From contig BDIU01000195.1 of the NCBI GenBank assembly GCA_002118135.1, positions 1-64,000 on the forward strand: a stretch of 64,000 bases of DNA, in the 5' to 3' direction. This stretch comes from Trebouxia sp. TZW2008 (taxonomy: Eukaryota; Chlorophyta; Trebouxiophyceae; Trebouxiales; Trebouxiaceae). Below, piece by piece: positions 35,801 to 45,500 of the stretch. A program made the position numbers and the translations under genes. Numbering within the stretch: the stretch's first letter is position 1; the number at the start of each line of letters is the position of its first letter. The notes under the pieces were generated by a model, which was not told the DNA's origin, did no database searches, and worked only from the letters and a program-made list of their open reading frames with translations.

Positions 35801-38013
35801 ACGGTGCAGGCCTGACCCCACCCTCATTCTCCCAGGGCAATGCCCCCTCACCCCCACCCCCCGCAGCTACTCCTGCTGCAACTCTACGCCCGGTATGACT
35901 CTGAGCACGCTGCTCAAACGACTGATTTTGAACTTTGCCTGAGCTGTCAAGGCTCTGGCTGAAAGCTTGAGTTGTAAGAATGCCCCTGATACAATGCTGT
36001 CACAGCACTGCATTGCTTCTGCAAACTTAACGGCATGCAGAGTGTCATTCATGAGTTCTTGTAAAGAGCTTGTAGACTTGTTTTCTGTACTGGCAATCAT
36101 CGGCTTTGGAGACAATCATGTGTGTGTTGATGCCCACATACTGTGATCCTTGTTTCACTGCTGATTGCTGCAGGCGTCCAAGAGTACCAACAAGCTGTCC
36201 TCTATGAAAACCTTCATCACTAAAGCTGATGCTAGCGATTGAAAATGAGCTCGATGGCATGACTTTGCCTTATAGGTGTCTAAGAGCACCAAGAAGCTGT
36301 ACGCAGTGAAGGCGACCACCACGCTGAATGATGTTGCCTTCACAGACTTCAAACAGCCTGCATACCAACAGATGGTATGGCAAAATCCTTCTGCCTTTCA
36401 CTTAGCCATCACAGTCTGGCTCAGTACAAGCGTGTCATCAACGCCATCTATCAGCGCCCACAAAGCCAATCATCACCACATTCACAGTGAGCCTATTGGC
36501 CATCGCTTGCAAGGCATTTTGCCAGACCTCCAGTCTAAAGCTCATGCATTTGATGCTGTGATCTCTCATCTTTGCACAGTGCAGTCGTCATACATGCTTA
36601 GCGAAGCGCCTGGGGTGGTAGCAAGCATGCAGCATGTGACACTCACCTGTGCAAGGAATGTTGTGAGCGTCAGTGACTGCAGCTGTTGCAGCAGCGTTGA
36701 AAAGTTGTTTGCAGATTGTGCTCTGCTTCAAGTCAAACACCACTGTTATTGAAGTGTCCCTCATGCTGTAAACGCCTGTCTTGCTTGCGGTTTGTGGTGA
36801 GTTTGACCAAGCAGGATGCTTGATAGACAGAGCGTTCCTCACACTGCTGATTTCGAGGCAACACAAGCCTGTGTTGCATGCAGTTTGTGAGCACCTTGAC
36901 TGCTAATATTGAGACCTTGACAGGCAGCCCATGCACTGTGGCTATCACCAACTTCACCAGTGGCTCCGCTGTTGTTCAAGATGTAGTCACCTTTACTGAT
37001 GGCAGCGACACCGGCGCTACCATCTACTCAAACGTGATGAAGAGCAATGACCCCTCAAGTGTCTATGGCAGCAGCTTTGGCAGTGTGTCTGTGGACAAGA
37101 GCTCTGTGACCACAGTCCAGACAAACAACCCTGCACGTAAGCTTCCTTCCCTGTTTGCATGTGATCTTGTGACAGCATGAGTGGGCTGCAATCATGAGCG
37201 TCAGAAACTGCAGAGTCATACCGACCAAAGTGCTGGGTGTTGATATGGCTGGGTTTTCTGTGATTCAGTCATACATGCGCCTTAGGGCAGAGCCATGTGC
37301 AGCTGTGCATAAACGTGACTTGATTAGATGCACATACAGCGTGCTTTGGCATTACATGATTGTAACACCAACAGCAGCTGTGCACATCAACAGTCACAAG
37401 TACAGCCCTGTCTTGCCAGAGCCATGTGCAGCTGTGCATATGCATGACTCAATCAGTGGCACACACAGTATGCTTTGGCAATGCATGACTGCTGCAGTGA
37501 AAAAAAGATAAGGGCTGATGTGTGCAGTTGCGCATAAGCATGACTTGATCAGTGGCACATACGGTATGATTTGGCATTGCATGATAGGTGTGGTGCCTCA
37601 CTCCTCAACCGTCGCAGTCATGTGTGCTGCTTCAATGCATGATGACAAGGGCCCATGGCAGGACTCAAAAGCGGACCTTGGTCCTGCTACAGCAGGGCTC
37701 AGTGCTGCTTGTTGGCAGGACAATTCAGTATATTGTTTTGTCTGACTTTCACAGCTTGAACATCAATCGTGCTTATCGTGACGCCCAGAACAAGCCAGCC
37801 CTGCGGGATAGGACTTGGGCCACACACACCTAGCACATGTGCTGGAATGTGCAACCATTTAAACTTATTATTATCCTTACTCAGTACCTGTGCCTCTTGT
37901 GGTTGATATGTGCTATGTATGCTGCAGACACAGGTGGTGCCATGAGGCCAACCCTGTCTTTTGCGGTTGCTACAGTTTTGGCTGTGGCTGTGGCATCACT
38001 GCTAATGGGTTGA
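26867..38013 (+). CDS. Secreted, GPI-anchor-like Cys-rich repeat surface protein (about 690 aa)
   Basis: Exons: 26867-26911, 27121-27151, 27307-27372, 27600-27740, 28220-28333, 28643-28792, 29390-29500, 30306-30440, 31069-31185, 32215-32355, 32767-32874, 33652-33774, 34853-34984, 35672-35892, 36276-36374, 36884-37136, 37928-38013; the sum closes to 691 codons. The first two exons make a signal peptide (residues 1-26), and exon 3 gives RSLLQ, common after the signal of green-algal secreted proteins. Exons 4-13 each encode one Cys-rich module of 35-50 residues (for example CSNATVTANAACQLYG). Exons 5-13 are all phase 1-1. A Pro-rich hinge (APSPPPPAAT) follows, then a globular part (TGSPCTVAITNFTSGSAVV) and a hydrophobic tail (LSFAVATVLAVAVASLLMG) after small residues, as in GPI signals. 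Likely in the wall or on the plasma membrane. Donors of exons 10 and 13 are GC. The acceptor of exon 14 is uncertain. Copies of exon 12 at 34023-34145 and of exon 13's end near 35040 may also be used. Confidence 0.75.
29281..29376 (+). pseudogene. Decayed upstream copy of Cys-rich exon 7
   Basis: Begins TTGCAGGAGCTGCATG like the true exon at 29390 and keeps the first Cys codons, then runs into a stop (TAA near 29369) and lacks a donor. Confidence 0.75.
29638..29713 (+). pseudogene. Partial downstream copy of Cys-rich exon 7
   Basis: Encodes GGYCQATGVASTGATCSSNG in the right frame and ends in a good GTAAGA donor, but its 5' part is missing. The apparent CAG acceptor is internal exon sequence and gives the wrong phase. 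Confidence 0.8.
30111..30311 (+). repeat. Tandem repeats at the acceptor of Cys-rich exon 8
   Basis: Three successive acceptor-like heads (exon starts 30111, 30234 and 30306) precede or begin exon 8. A 72-base block containing the intron tail (GTTGTGGTGTTGTGCAG) is repeated nearly perfectly at 30168-30239 and 30240-30311. Because 72 is a multiple of three, the frame is open from 30111 to 30440, so use of any of the acceptors would be translatable. Confidence 0.85.
31256..31540 (+). repeat. Exon-end ladder after Cys-rich exon 9
   Basis: The end of exon 9 (GACAATGCTGGATCACTGCT..) recurs near 31259, 31389 and 31510 with growing divergence. The copy near 31389 keeps a GATAGGTGCGCTGC donor context. 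Confidence 0.8.
33055..33490 (+). repeat. Exon-end ladder after Cys-rich exon 11
   Basis: Copies of the exon 11 end (true end 32874, CAGCAGATGTGGGTGCAACA then GTAAGC) end at 33098, 33308 and about 33486. The first two keep GTAAGC. Intron text (TCATCAACAGCTTGT-like) is repeated between them. Confidence 0.85.
33831..33832. other. Two-base assembly ambiguity (NN)
   Basis: The only undetermined bases in the window. They sit inside the duplicated region around Cys-rich exon 12, ten bases before the acceptor of its second copy, where read alignment among near-identical units would be difficult. Confidence 0.95.
33843..34145 (+). pseudogene. Two extra copies of Cys-rich exon 12
   Basis: Copy two (33843 to about 33961) is broken: after GACGGCTCC about 15 bases are altered and an in-frame TGA appears. 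Copy three (34023-34145) has an open frame, the same 123-base length, the same 1-1 phase and a GTAAGC donor. However, its first conserved Cys codon is Phe (GVPFGTAKNC) and its last residue changes from Gly to Ser. Copy three may be a used exon or a recent pseudoexon. Confidence 0.8.
34216..34271. repeat. Perfect 24-bp inverted repeat with 8-base loop
   Basis: Arms 34216-34239 (TAAGCGCCTGCAACAACTTT, then CCTG) and 34248-34271 are exact reverse complements, separated by 8 bases. The hairpin ends about ten bases before the acceptor (CCGCAG) of a decayed copy of exon 13. It resembles a fold-back formed by inverted duplication of an intron tail. Confidence 0.9.
34282..34700 (+). repeat. Decayed copies of the start of Cys-rich exon 13
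   Basis: GTGCACCATGTGCAAGTGG at 34280 (interrupted by the MITE) and GTGCACCATGTGAAAGTGG at about 34656 copy the head of exon 13 at 34853. Between and after them, two shorter GGCGCAGCTGAGACGG-type blocks (34560, 34758) and a repeated GTGAGTCTGTTCTGTG intron block show further rounds of duplication. Confidence 0.75.
34331..34462. mobile_element. 132-bp MITE with TTA target duplication (PIF/Harbinger-like)
   Basis: Terminal inverted repeats TTCATCGGTTTTTG (34331-34344) and CAAACCCCGATGAA (34449-34462) match at 12 of 14 positions. They are flanked on both sides by TTA (34328-34330 and 34463-34465), the TWA target site typical of PIF/Harbinger elements. The interior has no coding capacity and contains a T8G5 run unlike its surroundings. 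It interrupts a decayed copy of the start of Cys-rich exon 13. Superfamily is inferred from target size only. Confidence 0.7.
35036..35258 (+). repeat. Copies of the end of Cys-rich exon 13
   Basis: GGAGGAGTTACAG followed by GCAAGC (end 35109) and AAGGAGTTACAG followed by GCAACC (end about 35253) repeat the exon end at 34984, including its GC donor. The first copy encodes an intact-looking TSACSLYGGVTG, which fits the module consensus better than the modelled exon, so it may be the real or an alternative exon. Confidence 0.7.
36172..36242 (+). pseudogene. Decayed copy of exon 15 of the Cys-rich gene
   Basis: TGCAG then GCGTCCAAGAGTACCAACAA mirrors the start of exon 15 at 36276, then runs to a TGA at about 36240 without a donor. 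Confidence 0.8.
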
Positions 38014-39597
38014 AATCCTTTGGCTTGGCTTGTCGCTGCATGTGACTTTGAGGCATTGGGCGATTCTGACAGATGACTATAGGCACATTTCTCTGGTTCA
38101 GATGACTATATTGTATGGACACAACTATGTATTCCAGAATATATCATTGACCTGGTTCTTGAACGCTGTACACTTGCCCTAAAGGCCTTTTGGAGATCCT
38201 GTATGCTATTACTATCTGTTCTGTCACCAATGATTTTTTGAACTACTGCTACTCTGAAGGTATAGGCAACACTTTCTGTCTGTCAATGTGCACAGCTGCT
38301 TTTGGTATTACAACAGCAAATGTTGCTATGGAGAGCATTTCTGCTTTGAAGCGCCAGAATTGATGTTAGATCATGTATCAAGCGCAAGCTGGGTTGACCA
38401 CATGTACATTTCTCTGCCACGATCACACAAAGCCATCTTGAAGAGCATGCAAGATCGCTTCATGCTACAAGCAGCTGCACGGCCAAATGCTAGCATGCTG
38501 AACATCAGGATTCATGTTTGCACTGCTGAGACACCAAGTTTCTCTTTACAAAGGCGTTTGTGGCTGAGGTCTCTAGACACAGACACAGATCTGCACGCTG
38601 CTATTTGCTCTGCATGATTGCTGCGCAAACGCCATTGACATGATGTGCTGCAGCTGTGGATCTTGACAAGCGCAGAAGCCGCACTTGCCATGCTGACATC
38701 ATCAGCGCTCGAGCTGTGTCGCTTCGCAGCAAGGTTCAGGCGCTTCAACTGGAGCATCGGATGTACATGTATCAGCTGATGCTCTCTTGGCTTTGGCATG
38801 TCCTGTCCACTGCCATCTGTCAACGCAGCTGCCAGTGATGATCAGTCATCTTGTGAAGATCTTGACACTTGGGTGCAGATTGGACTGGATCATCCTTTTA
38901 TTATTGATCGGACCATGGGAATCTGGATCGGACGGAAGCGACTTTTGCACACGTGAACACTGCAGCTTGTTGCTGTCTACTAGGCAAAATTTTCGCCGTT
39001 GCACTGCTTTGCAAGCGCAGAGCAAGAATTGAGACTTGGAAAGACCCAGGCGCAGCGAGACTCTAAAGGGCACGTCGATTCGTCGCTTGCTGAAGTGAAA
39101 ACTTTAGCAAGGGGTCATTCAAGACGTTGTTAGGTTACAGCTGTGCTCAAGGCCCCCTGTTGGAGAAGGTTCGACGCACATACTGTCGCAGCAGGTCAGC
39201 TCAAGTCGGACGTGTATCACCGAGCAAGCACTAAAATCAGCCGGATGGACCAGAACCCACTTCCGCCATCCCAGATCACACGCTTGTGGTGCACTGTTAG
39301 TTGCAACACGCGTGAGGAGTCGCTGTCAATCTCATCTTTGCATCGATACTCACTCTTGCATCGGCGATGGTATGCGCAGGCCATCGCGCGGCAACGGAGT
39401 AGGTCAAGGCCAAACCCTCAGCTCCTATTGGCTTCTTGGGCTGGGCTTCCTATCTGGCTTCCGCACGGTCGAAGCATAAAGCTAACAGCTCACCAGGTGC
39501 ATCGGTTGACTCAGCAGCAGCATAGGTGCCCAGCACCTAGTGTCACCTAGTGTCAGGTATTGCCGCTAGGCTGGACGTCTTGCTCTAGTCCCCAGCC
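38014..39597. other. Intergenic region before the GT2 gene
   Basis: Probably the 3' end of the Cys-rich gene, then a G+C-richer stretch from about 39050 that likely contains the promoter and 5' leader of the GT2 gene. A short open stretch at 38656-38838 (LDKRRSRTCHADIISARAV) has some coding flavour, but no partner exons were found. Confidence 0.4.
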
Positions 39598-42500
39598 ATG
39601 CAGAACGGTGCCTATCCGAACGGCTATGGCAGCCCGAGGTCACCGCACATCGCTGTGGACGTGCCGCCCGACGAGCAGACTTCAGACAGGGACGCCCACA
39701 CGTGGAACGGCGGTCTTGCATCTCAAGATGTCAACGCTCAGTACTACGATCCTGGAGCACAGGGGGATGCAGACTTGACCTACAGTGAAGGGCAGTCCTA
39801 TCAAGGGCGCAGTTACCAGCACTCAGATAGCTTTGCTGACCATGCCCCTCACACACTGGTAGGCTGATCTCAGCACCACTGTTTCTGCTGTGCATTGACT
39901 CATTGGCAAGCATGGAGTCAAAGAGCTTCTGTCTGCCATCTCTTTGCTCTTGTATGCAATTTACCTGTGCCATTGTTCTGTGCAGCATTTGCATGCACCA
40001 GCTCTTCCTTTTTCAACACCTGCATACTTTTGCAATCTCTTGATTTGCAGGCTTATATGCAGTCATGGACTCAGCAGCAGCAGCATCCATGTATGCCCAA
40101 CAACAGTCAAAATCTCATCAAGACCTTTAGTGTCTGTTTATGTGCTGTCGCACCCAGCATCAGCGGCAGCAGCAGCAACAGTGTCGGCCTCAGGAGCACA
40201 GACAACCCTCAAACTGCATAAGCCCATCATATGTCATGATCATCACACGCCCATAGATATCATTGACATCTCCTGTGTCTGCTGCAGCCGCACCCAGTAA
40301 CAGCGGCAGCAGCAGCATCACTGCTGGGGCCAGAACAAGGCAATGCCGTGTCATTTCTATGCCCTAGGCCCTGACAAATCACACTGACATACATGCAAAA
40401 CCCTCATTGTGTTTATGTGTGTGTGCAGCCACACCCAGCATCAGAGGCAGCAGCAGCAACAGTGTTGGGGTCAGGAGCACAGACAACAATCAAAGTACCC
40501 AGAGCGCTCACAGACGATGACTTGCAAGATGGCGCTGCTACGTATGCCGACAGCTGGCAGGATGAGCCGATATCACCTGTGACCACAGTGTATGGTGAAG
40601 CGCCACAGCCTGTTCTCACTCAGCAGCGCAGCTTTGGCAGGGTAAGCTTTGCCACCCTAGTCACTGTACATGTCCATGCATGTTGGGTCCCTGTGCAGCC
40701 ATGAGTCTCATTGCTTTCTGCTGCGATGCTGCAGGTACATATTGGTGCATAGCTATAGCACTTTGGTTTGCAAATCTTTGGCGGGTGCACTTGCTTGCAG
40801 TTGCACTTATGCAACTGTTCTTTGCTTTCTGCCCTTCAGAGGGCTTTGCAAAGAAGCCCTATGGGCAGGCAACATTGGGGCCACAATCAGAATGACTGGT
40901 GCTTGACTAAACCTATTTTGGGTGCAGGTGAATGGTCCGCATCATGTGTCAGCAACAGAAGCTTTCCCGGCAGCTGCTGGAGTGGCTGACAGGTCAGCAG
41001 GGCCTGATGGGGGGCGCAATGTGGGCCCCCAGCCGGGTTATGGGGGTACCCCTGTGCCCGCCCCTGCCTTCAGCCCCCTCAATCTGGCTGGGCCTGGGAA
41101 GCGCAGGCTGCCATGGGCAGGTCAGTCCAAATCTGAACTCTCACCAATGCAACAAAATTGAATCTCTGACAAGATCCTGCACCAAAGCACAAAAATATTG
41201 TGGGCCCCCAGCCGGGGTATTGGAGTACCCCTGTGCTCGCCCCCCTGCCTTCAGCCCTCACCCCTCAATCTGACTAGCCCAGGCAAGCGGAGACTGCCAT
41301 GGGCAGGTGAGCAGATCTTGCATGGCATGTTAGCCCTAGTGAAAGCTATTGGGCATGCACATCATTGCGCAGTTGCAGCTCACTGACAGTGTTAGCTCAG
41401 CTTGTTCAGCACAGCAGTCAGCAACGGCAATAGCTTGTTTTGTCTCTTTGTTGACTTTTCTACATTTCTGCTGGGGACTCATTGCATACTGCTGGTGACT
41501 GTCACATCTGCTTTGCTTGTTTACATTCCTCGTAGTCAGTAGAGGTGAGTAGGCAGGTGGGAATGGGGGACTGGGCAGCATCCATCATGCTTGCATCAGC
41601 AGCTGCAGGCTGCCCATCTTGCACACAAGTTCCTGAAAAAAGCTTGCATTGAGAGAGAGTGATGTGATATGCTTTAGCAGCCAACAAAGCTTACTGCATG
41701 TGCCAGACAGTGGCAATGACTCTGTGTCTATTAAGTCAAGGCATTCTACAGCATAGTGAAACCCTCTCAAATAATCATGTCGAAGCAGGGCAATTCTTCC
41801 AGAACCCTCTGCTTGCTGCAGGGACTCACTGAGTATAAGAACTCGCATGCTTTGTGTTTTGTCTATCCAAACAGCAGCAGTATAAAGCGCCAAAGCAATG
41901 TTGTTGAGTAATGACTTGTTTGCTGCAGGCCAGTTTTTCCAGAATACTAATTGGTTCATGACTGGCTTGGTGTTGGCATGGGTAGCTGTCACTGTGGGCT
42001 ATGTCATAGTGAGAGCCACACAGTCGCTTGACCCAAGGTTTCTGCCAATAGGTCTCCGCATCTATGGCATCTGGGTTCTGGTGATTGAGGTTTGTCACCT
42101 AGCTTCAGTATTTTGCATATGGCAAGTGCACATGACATTTGCTCATGACTGGCTCGGTCTTGGCTTGGGTTGCTGTTACAGTGGGCTATGTCATAGTGAG
42201 AGCCACACAGTCGCTTGACCCAAGGTTCCTGCCAATTGGTCTCCGTATCTATGGCATCTGGGTTCTGGTGGTTGAGGTCAGTTGCTTTTTTCCAGCAGCC
42301 CATATCTTGGAGTGCTTGCTGGCAGAAATCCACAGAACCTGTGTTCACAATTACTGAGCATCACAGGCATCTGGGTTCCTGTGGTTGAGGTTGGTCACCT
42401 GTCTTCAGTGTCTGGTATGCGTCGTTTGCATGTGACCTTTGCATGTGACTTCTGCATCACAGTGGCCTCTGTCATAGTGAGAGCCACACCGTCGCTTGAC

Positions 42501-45500
42501 CCGAGGCTCCTGCCAATAGGTCTCCGAATTTACGGCATCTGGCTTCTGGTGGTAGAGGCCTGTCTTTGGTGTCTGATATGCGGCAATTTCATGTGAAGCT
42601 TTGCCTGTTACATGTGTGTTACAGTGGGCTATGTCATAGCAAGAGCCATAGAGTCGCTTGACCTGAGGCTCCTGCACATTGGGTCTCTGTATCTACGGCA
42701 TCCGGGTTCTGGTCGTTGAGATTTGTAGCCTAGCTTCAGTGCTTTGAAAATGGCAATTGCATGTGACATCATTTTCAGGTACTGGGAGCGACAACTTTGA
42801 TGATCTATGCTGTGCACCTCATGATCAGCTAATTTGAGTCAGTCTCAAACAGGTCATGACACCATTTCAAAACTGCTTTGACAGCATCTAAGGCAAATTC
42901 TGCTGGCTGCAGTTAGTGGACTCAGATTGATTGTCATTGCTGTTTCAGGTGCTGGGAGCCTCAACTCTGCTGATCTATGCTGTGCATCTCATGGTCAGTC
43001 ACCGCAAGTTTGAGCCTCCCTTTGTGCGCAAACCCTTCAGTGTGCGTGTGGTGGTGCCCTGCTACAAGGAGGACATTGAAACCTTGGAAGAGACGGTGGA
43101 ATGCGCTATCAAGGCTGCCAAGATTGCTATGGACCGCGGCCAGGCAAATGCAGGTAAGCGCTAAATCGGCTGTGTTGTGACGCTGGTGTGCATGCATGTT
43201 TTATGCATGCTGAACAACTTGGTACATGAGCTGTCAACTGCTTTGAGACCCTGGAGCAGACAATAGAGTGTGCTGTCATGGCTGCCAAGATTGCTATGGA
43301 TTGCAGTCAGGCAAATGCAAGTGCATACTGACTCATCTCTGCTGCTGCTGCTGCTGCTGTCAGTAAGCTTTGCTGAGATGCAAATGATGACTTGCGCAAA
43401 TGTGGCTTGCCATCAGTCCTCCCAAGCCAGCAGCTCAACTGGTGAAAGCATTGACAGCAGGGTTTCTTGACATGGCGATTGTGTTGTTTTGAACTTGTCA
43501 TGTTGGGCTGCCTCTGAGCAATAGACCATTGCAAGGGCGTCTTTGTGTTGACAGGCCTTCACTTGACCCTGTCTGTATTGACGTTCAAGGCATGTATGTG
43601 TCTGCTGATCTGCAGTGCACATCTATGTGATGATGGGCCAAAGGACCATAAGGTAGAGTGCAAGGGCGAGAGCTTCCCATCCATCTCTCTTGTTCAACAG
43701 CTCATAGATCAACTATACAAGATCTCACGGCATATCAGTGATCAGATTGACTAAGACGAAAGACCAAAGGCAGGTGGTAGTTGCTGCTCACCTGCTGTAT
43801 GTGGTAATCTGCAGTGCGCATTTATCTGTGTGATGACGGCCCCGAGGACTGTAAGGAAGAGTACAAGGGTGAAAGTTTCCTAGCCATCACATTACGGCAA
43901 CAGCTCATAGATCAGGTCTACAAGATTCACAGCATCCCAGTGATCAAATCACCAGGGACAGAGGCAGGTCACGGTCTCCTCTGATCTCTGTTGTGTGATG
44001 CTCTGCAGTTCACATCTATCTGTGTGATGACGGCCCCAAAGATCACAAAGAAGAGTACAAGGGCGAGAGCTTCCTGGCCATCACGCTGCGGCAACAGCTC
44101 ATAGATCAGCTGTACAAGATTCACGGAATTCCAGTGATCAGAGTCACCAGAGACAAAGGCAAGGGGGAGCCAAACCCCAAGTCAGCAAATCTGAACAGCT
44201 GCCTTAGAAGGATCTATGGTGATGGAGCTGCTCCTCCTGAAGAAGAAGTAGTCGCGGTGTTTGATGCTGACCAGGCCGCACACAGCCACTTCTTCACATC
44301 CACCCTTCCTTGGATGGACGCCGGTGATGATGTCGCTGTGGTTCAATCTCCTCAGGTAAGCACTCAAAATCCCTTCCTTTTTGAAGTAGTCCTTCATTGC
44401 AAATCACCTGGAAAACACAGCCTGTGCATATTTGCTCATGAGTGTCAACAGCAGTGGACAGAACACACCAAAATAATTCCAGATTTGCTCAACTCAGCAG
44501 CTGAGGCGCACCATCGCTTACAGTGTATCTCACAGGACATGAACAAACTGGGCCTGGCTTGTTACCCAGCCTTACTCTGATGCAAATTCTAACGACAAGG
44601 TGCAATGTGCTGCAATCATTAGCATATCCCACTTTGCTGGCTGTGTATGAGCTTGGCAAAAGCCCACAGATGGACAGAAAAGTCCATTGAAGGCATCAAC
44701 TTCTGCAGCAACAGCCGAGCCATGTGACTGTGTGATAATAACATACCCAGAAGAACATGATTAGGATGAGTTGTGGTTGTATAGGTGTTCAGAGACGTGC
44801 ACTGGTCAAATGATGTATTCAACCATGAGAATGTGGGATTCTGGCACTATCTGCAGCCCGCCCACAACCTCCTGGGTGTCATCAACTGTGCAGCAATGGT
44901 TGTACTGCACACATGAAGCAGTGCTCAACAAAGGCCTGCATGTGTGTAGGTGTCTAGAGGCGTGCACTGGTCAGATGATGTGTTCCACCCTAAGAATGTG
45001 GGATTCTGGCACTGCCTGCAGCCTGCCTACAGCAGTCATTGTCTTGTGACTGTTTGAGAAGGGTCGTCCAATCCCCAAAAAGCTCTGAAACCACCAGATT
45101 CCAAAACCTTTTGCATCTGTGTAGGTGTTCAGAGGCGTGCACTGGTCAGATGATGTGTTCAATCATGAGAATGTGGGATTCTGGCACTACCTGCAGCCCG
45201 CCTACAACATCTTGGGGTTCATCAGTTGCGCTGGAACCAACTTTGTCATCCGCTCAAGCGCCTTTGCAGAAGCAGGTGCTGCTCTTCTTCTGCTTCTGTT
45301 CTTCTTCTGCTGATGATGATGCTGCTCTTCTTCACCACCTGCTGTTCTTCTCCTTTGTTCAGAGCTTGCCTACAACATCTTGGGGTTCATCAGTTGCGCT
45401 GGAACCAACTTTGTCATCCGCTCAAGTGCCTTTGCAGAAGCAGGTGCTGCTCTTCTTCTCTTGTCACTTTGCTGCTTCTCTTCTTCTGCCTTGCCTGCCC

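Noticed and set aside
35340..35942. 200-codon plus-strand frame overlapping exon 14 of the Cys-rich gene
   Set aside because: The overlapping frame with NKNALVVTGPW and the Pro run fits the gene's phase and composition; the longer frame is a shadow.
40839..40917. Possible extra GT2 exon between exons 2 and 3
   Set aside because: No donor gives a phase that fits exon 3, whereas exons 2 and 3 join directly in phase 0. A branch-point-like CTTGACTAAAC lies inside it, so it is probably intron.
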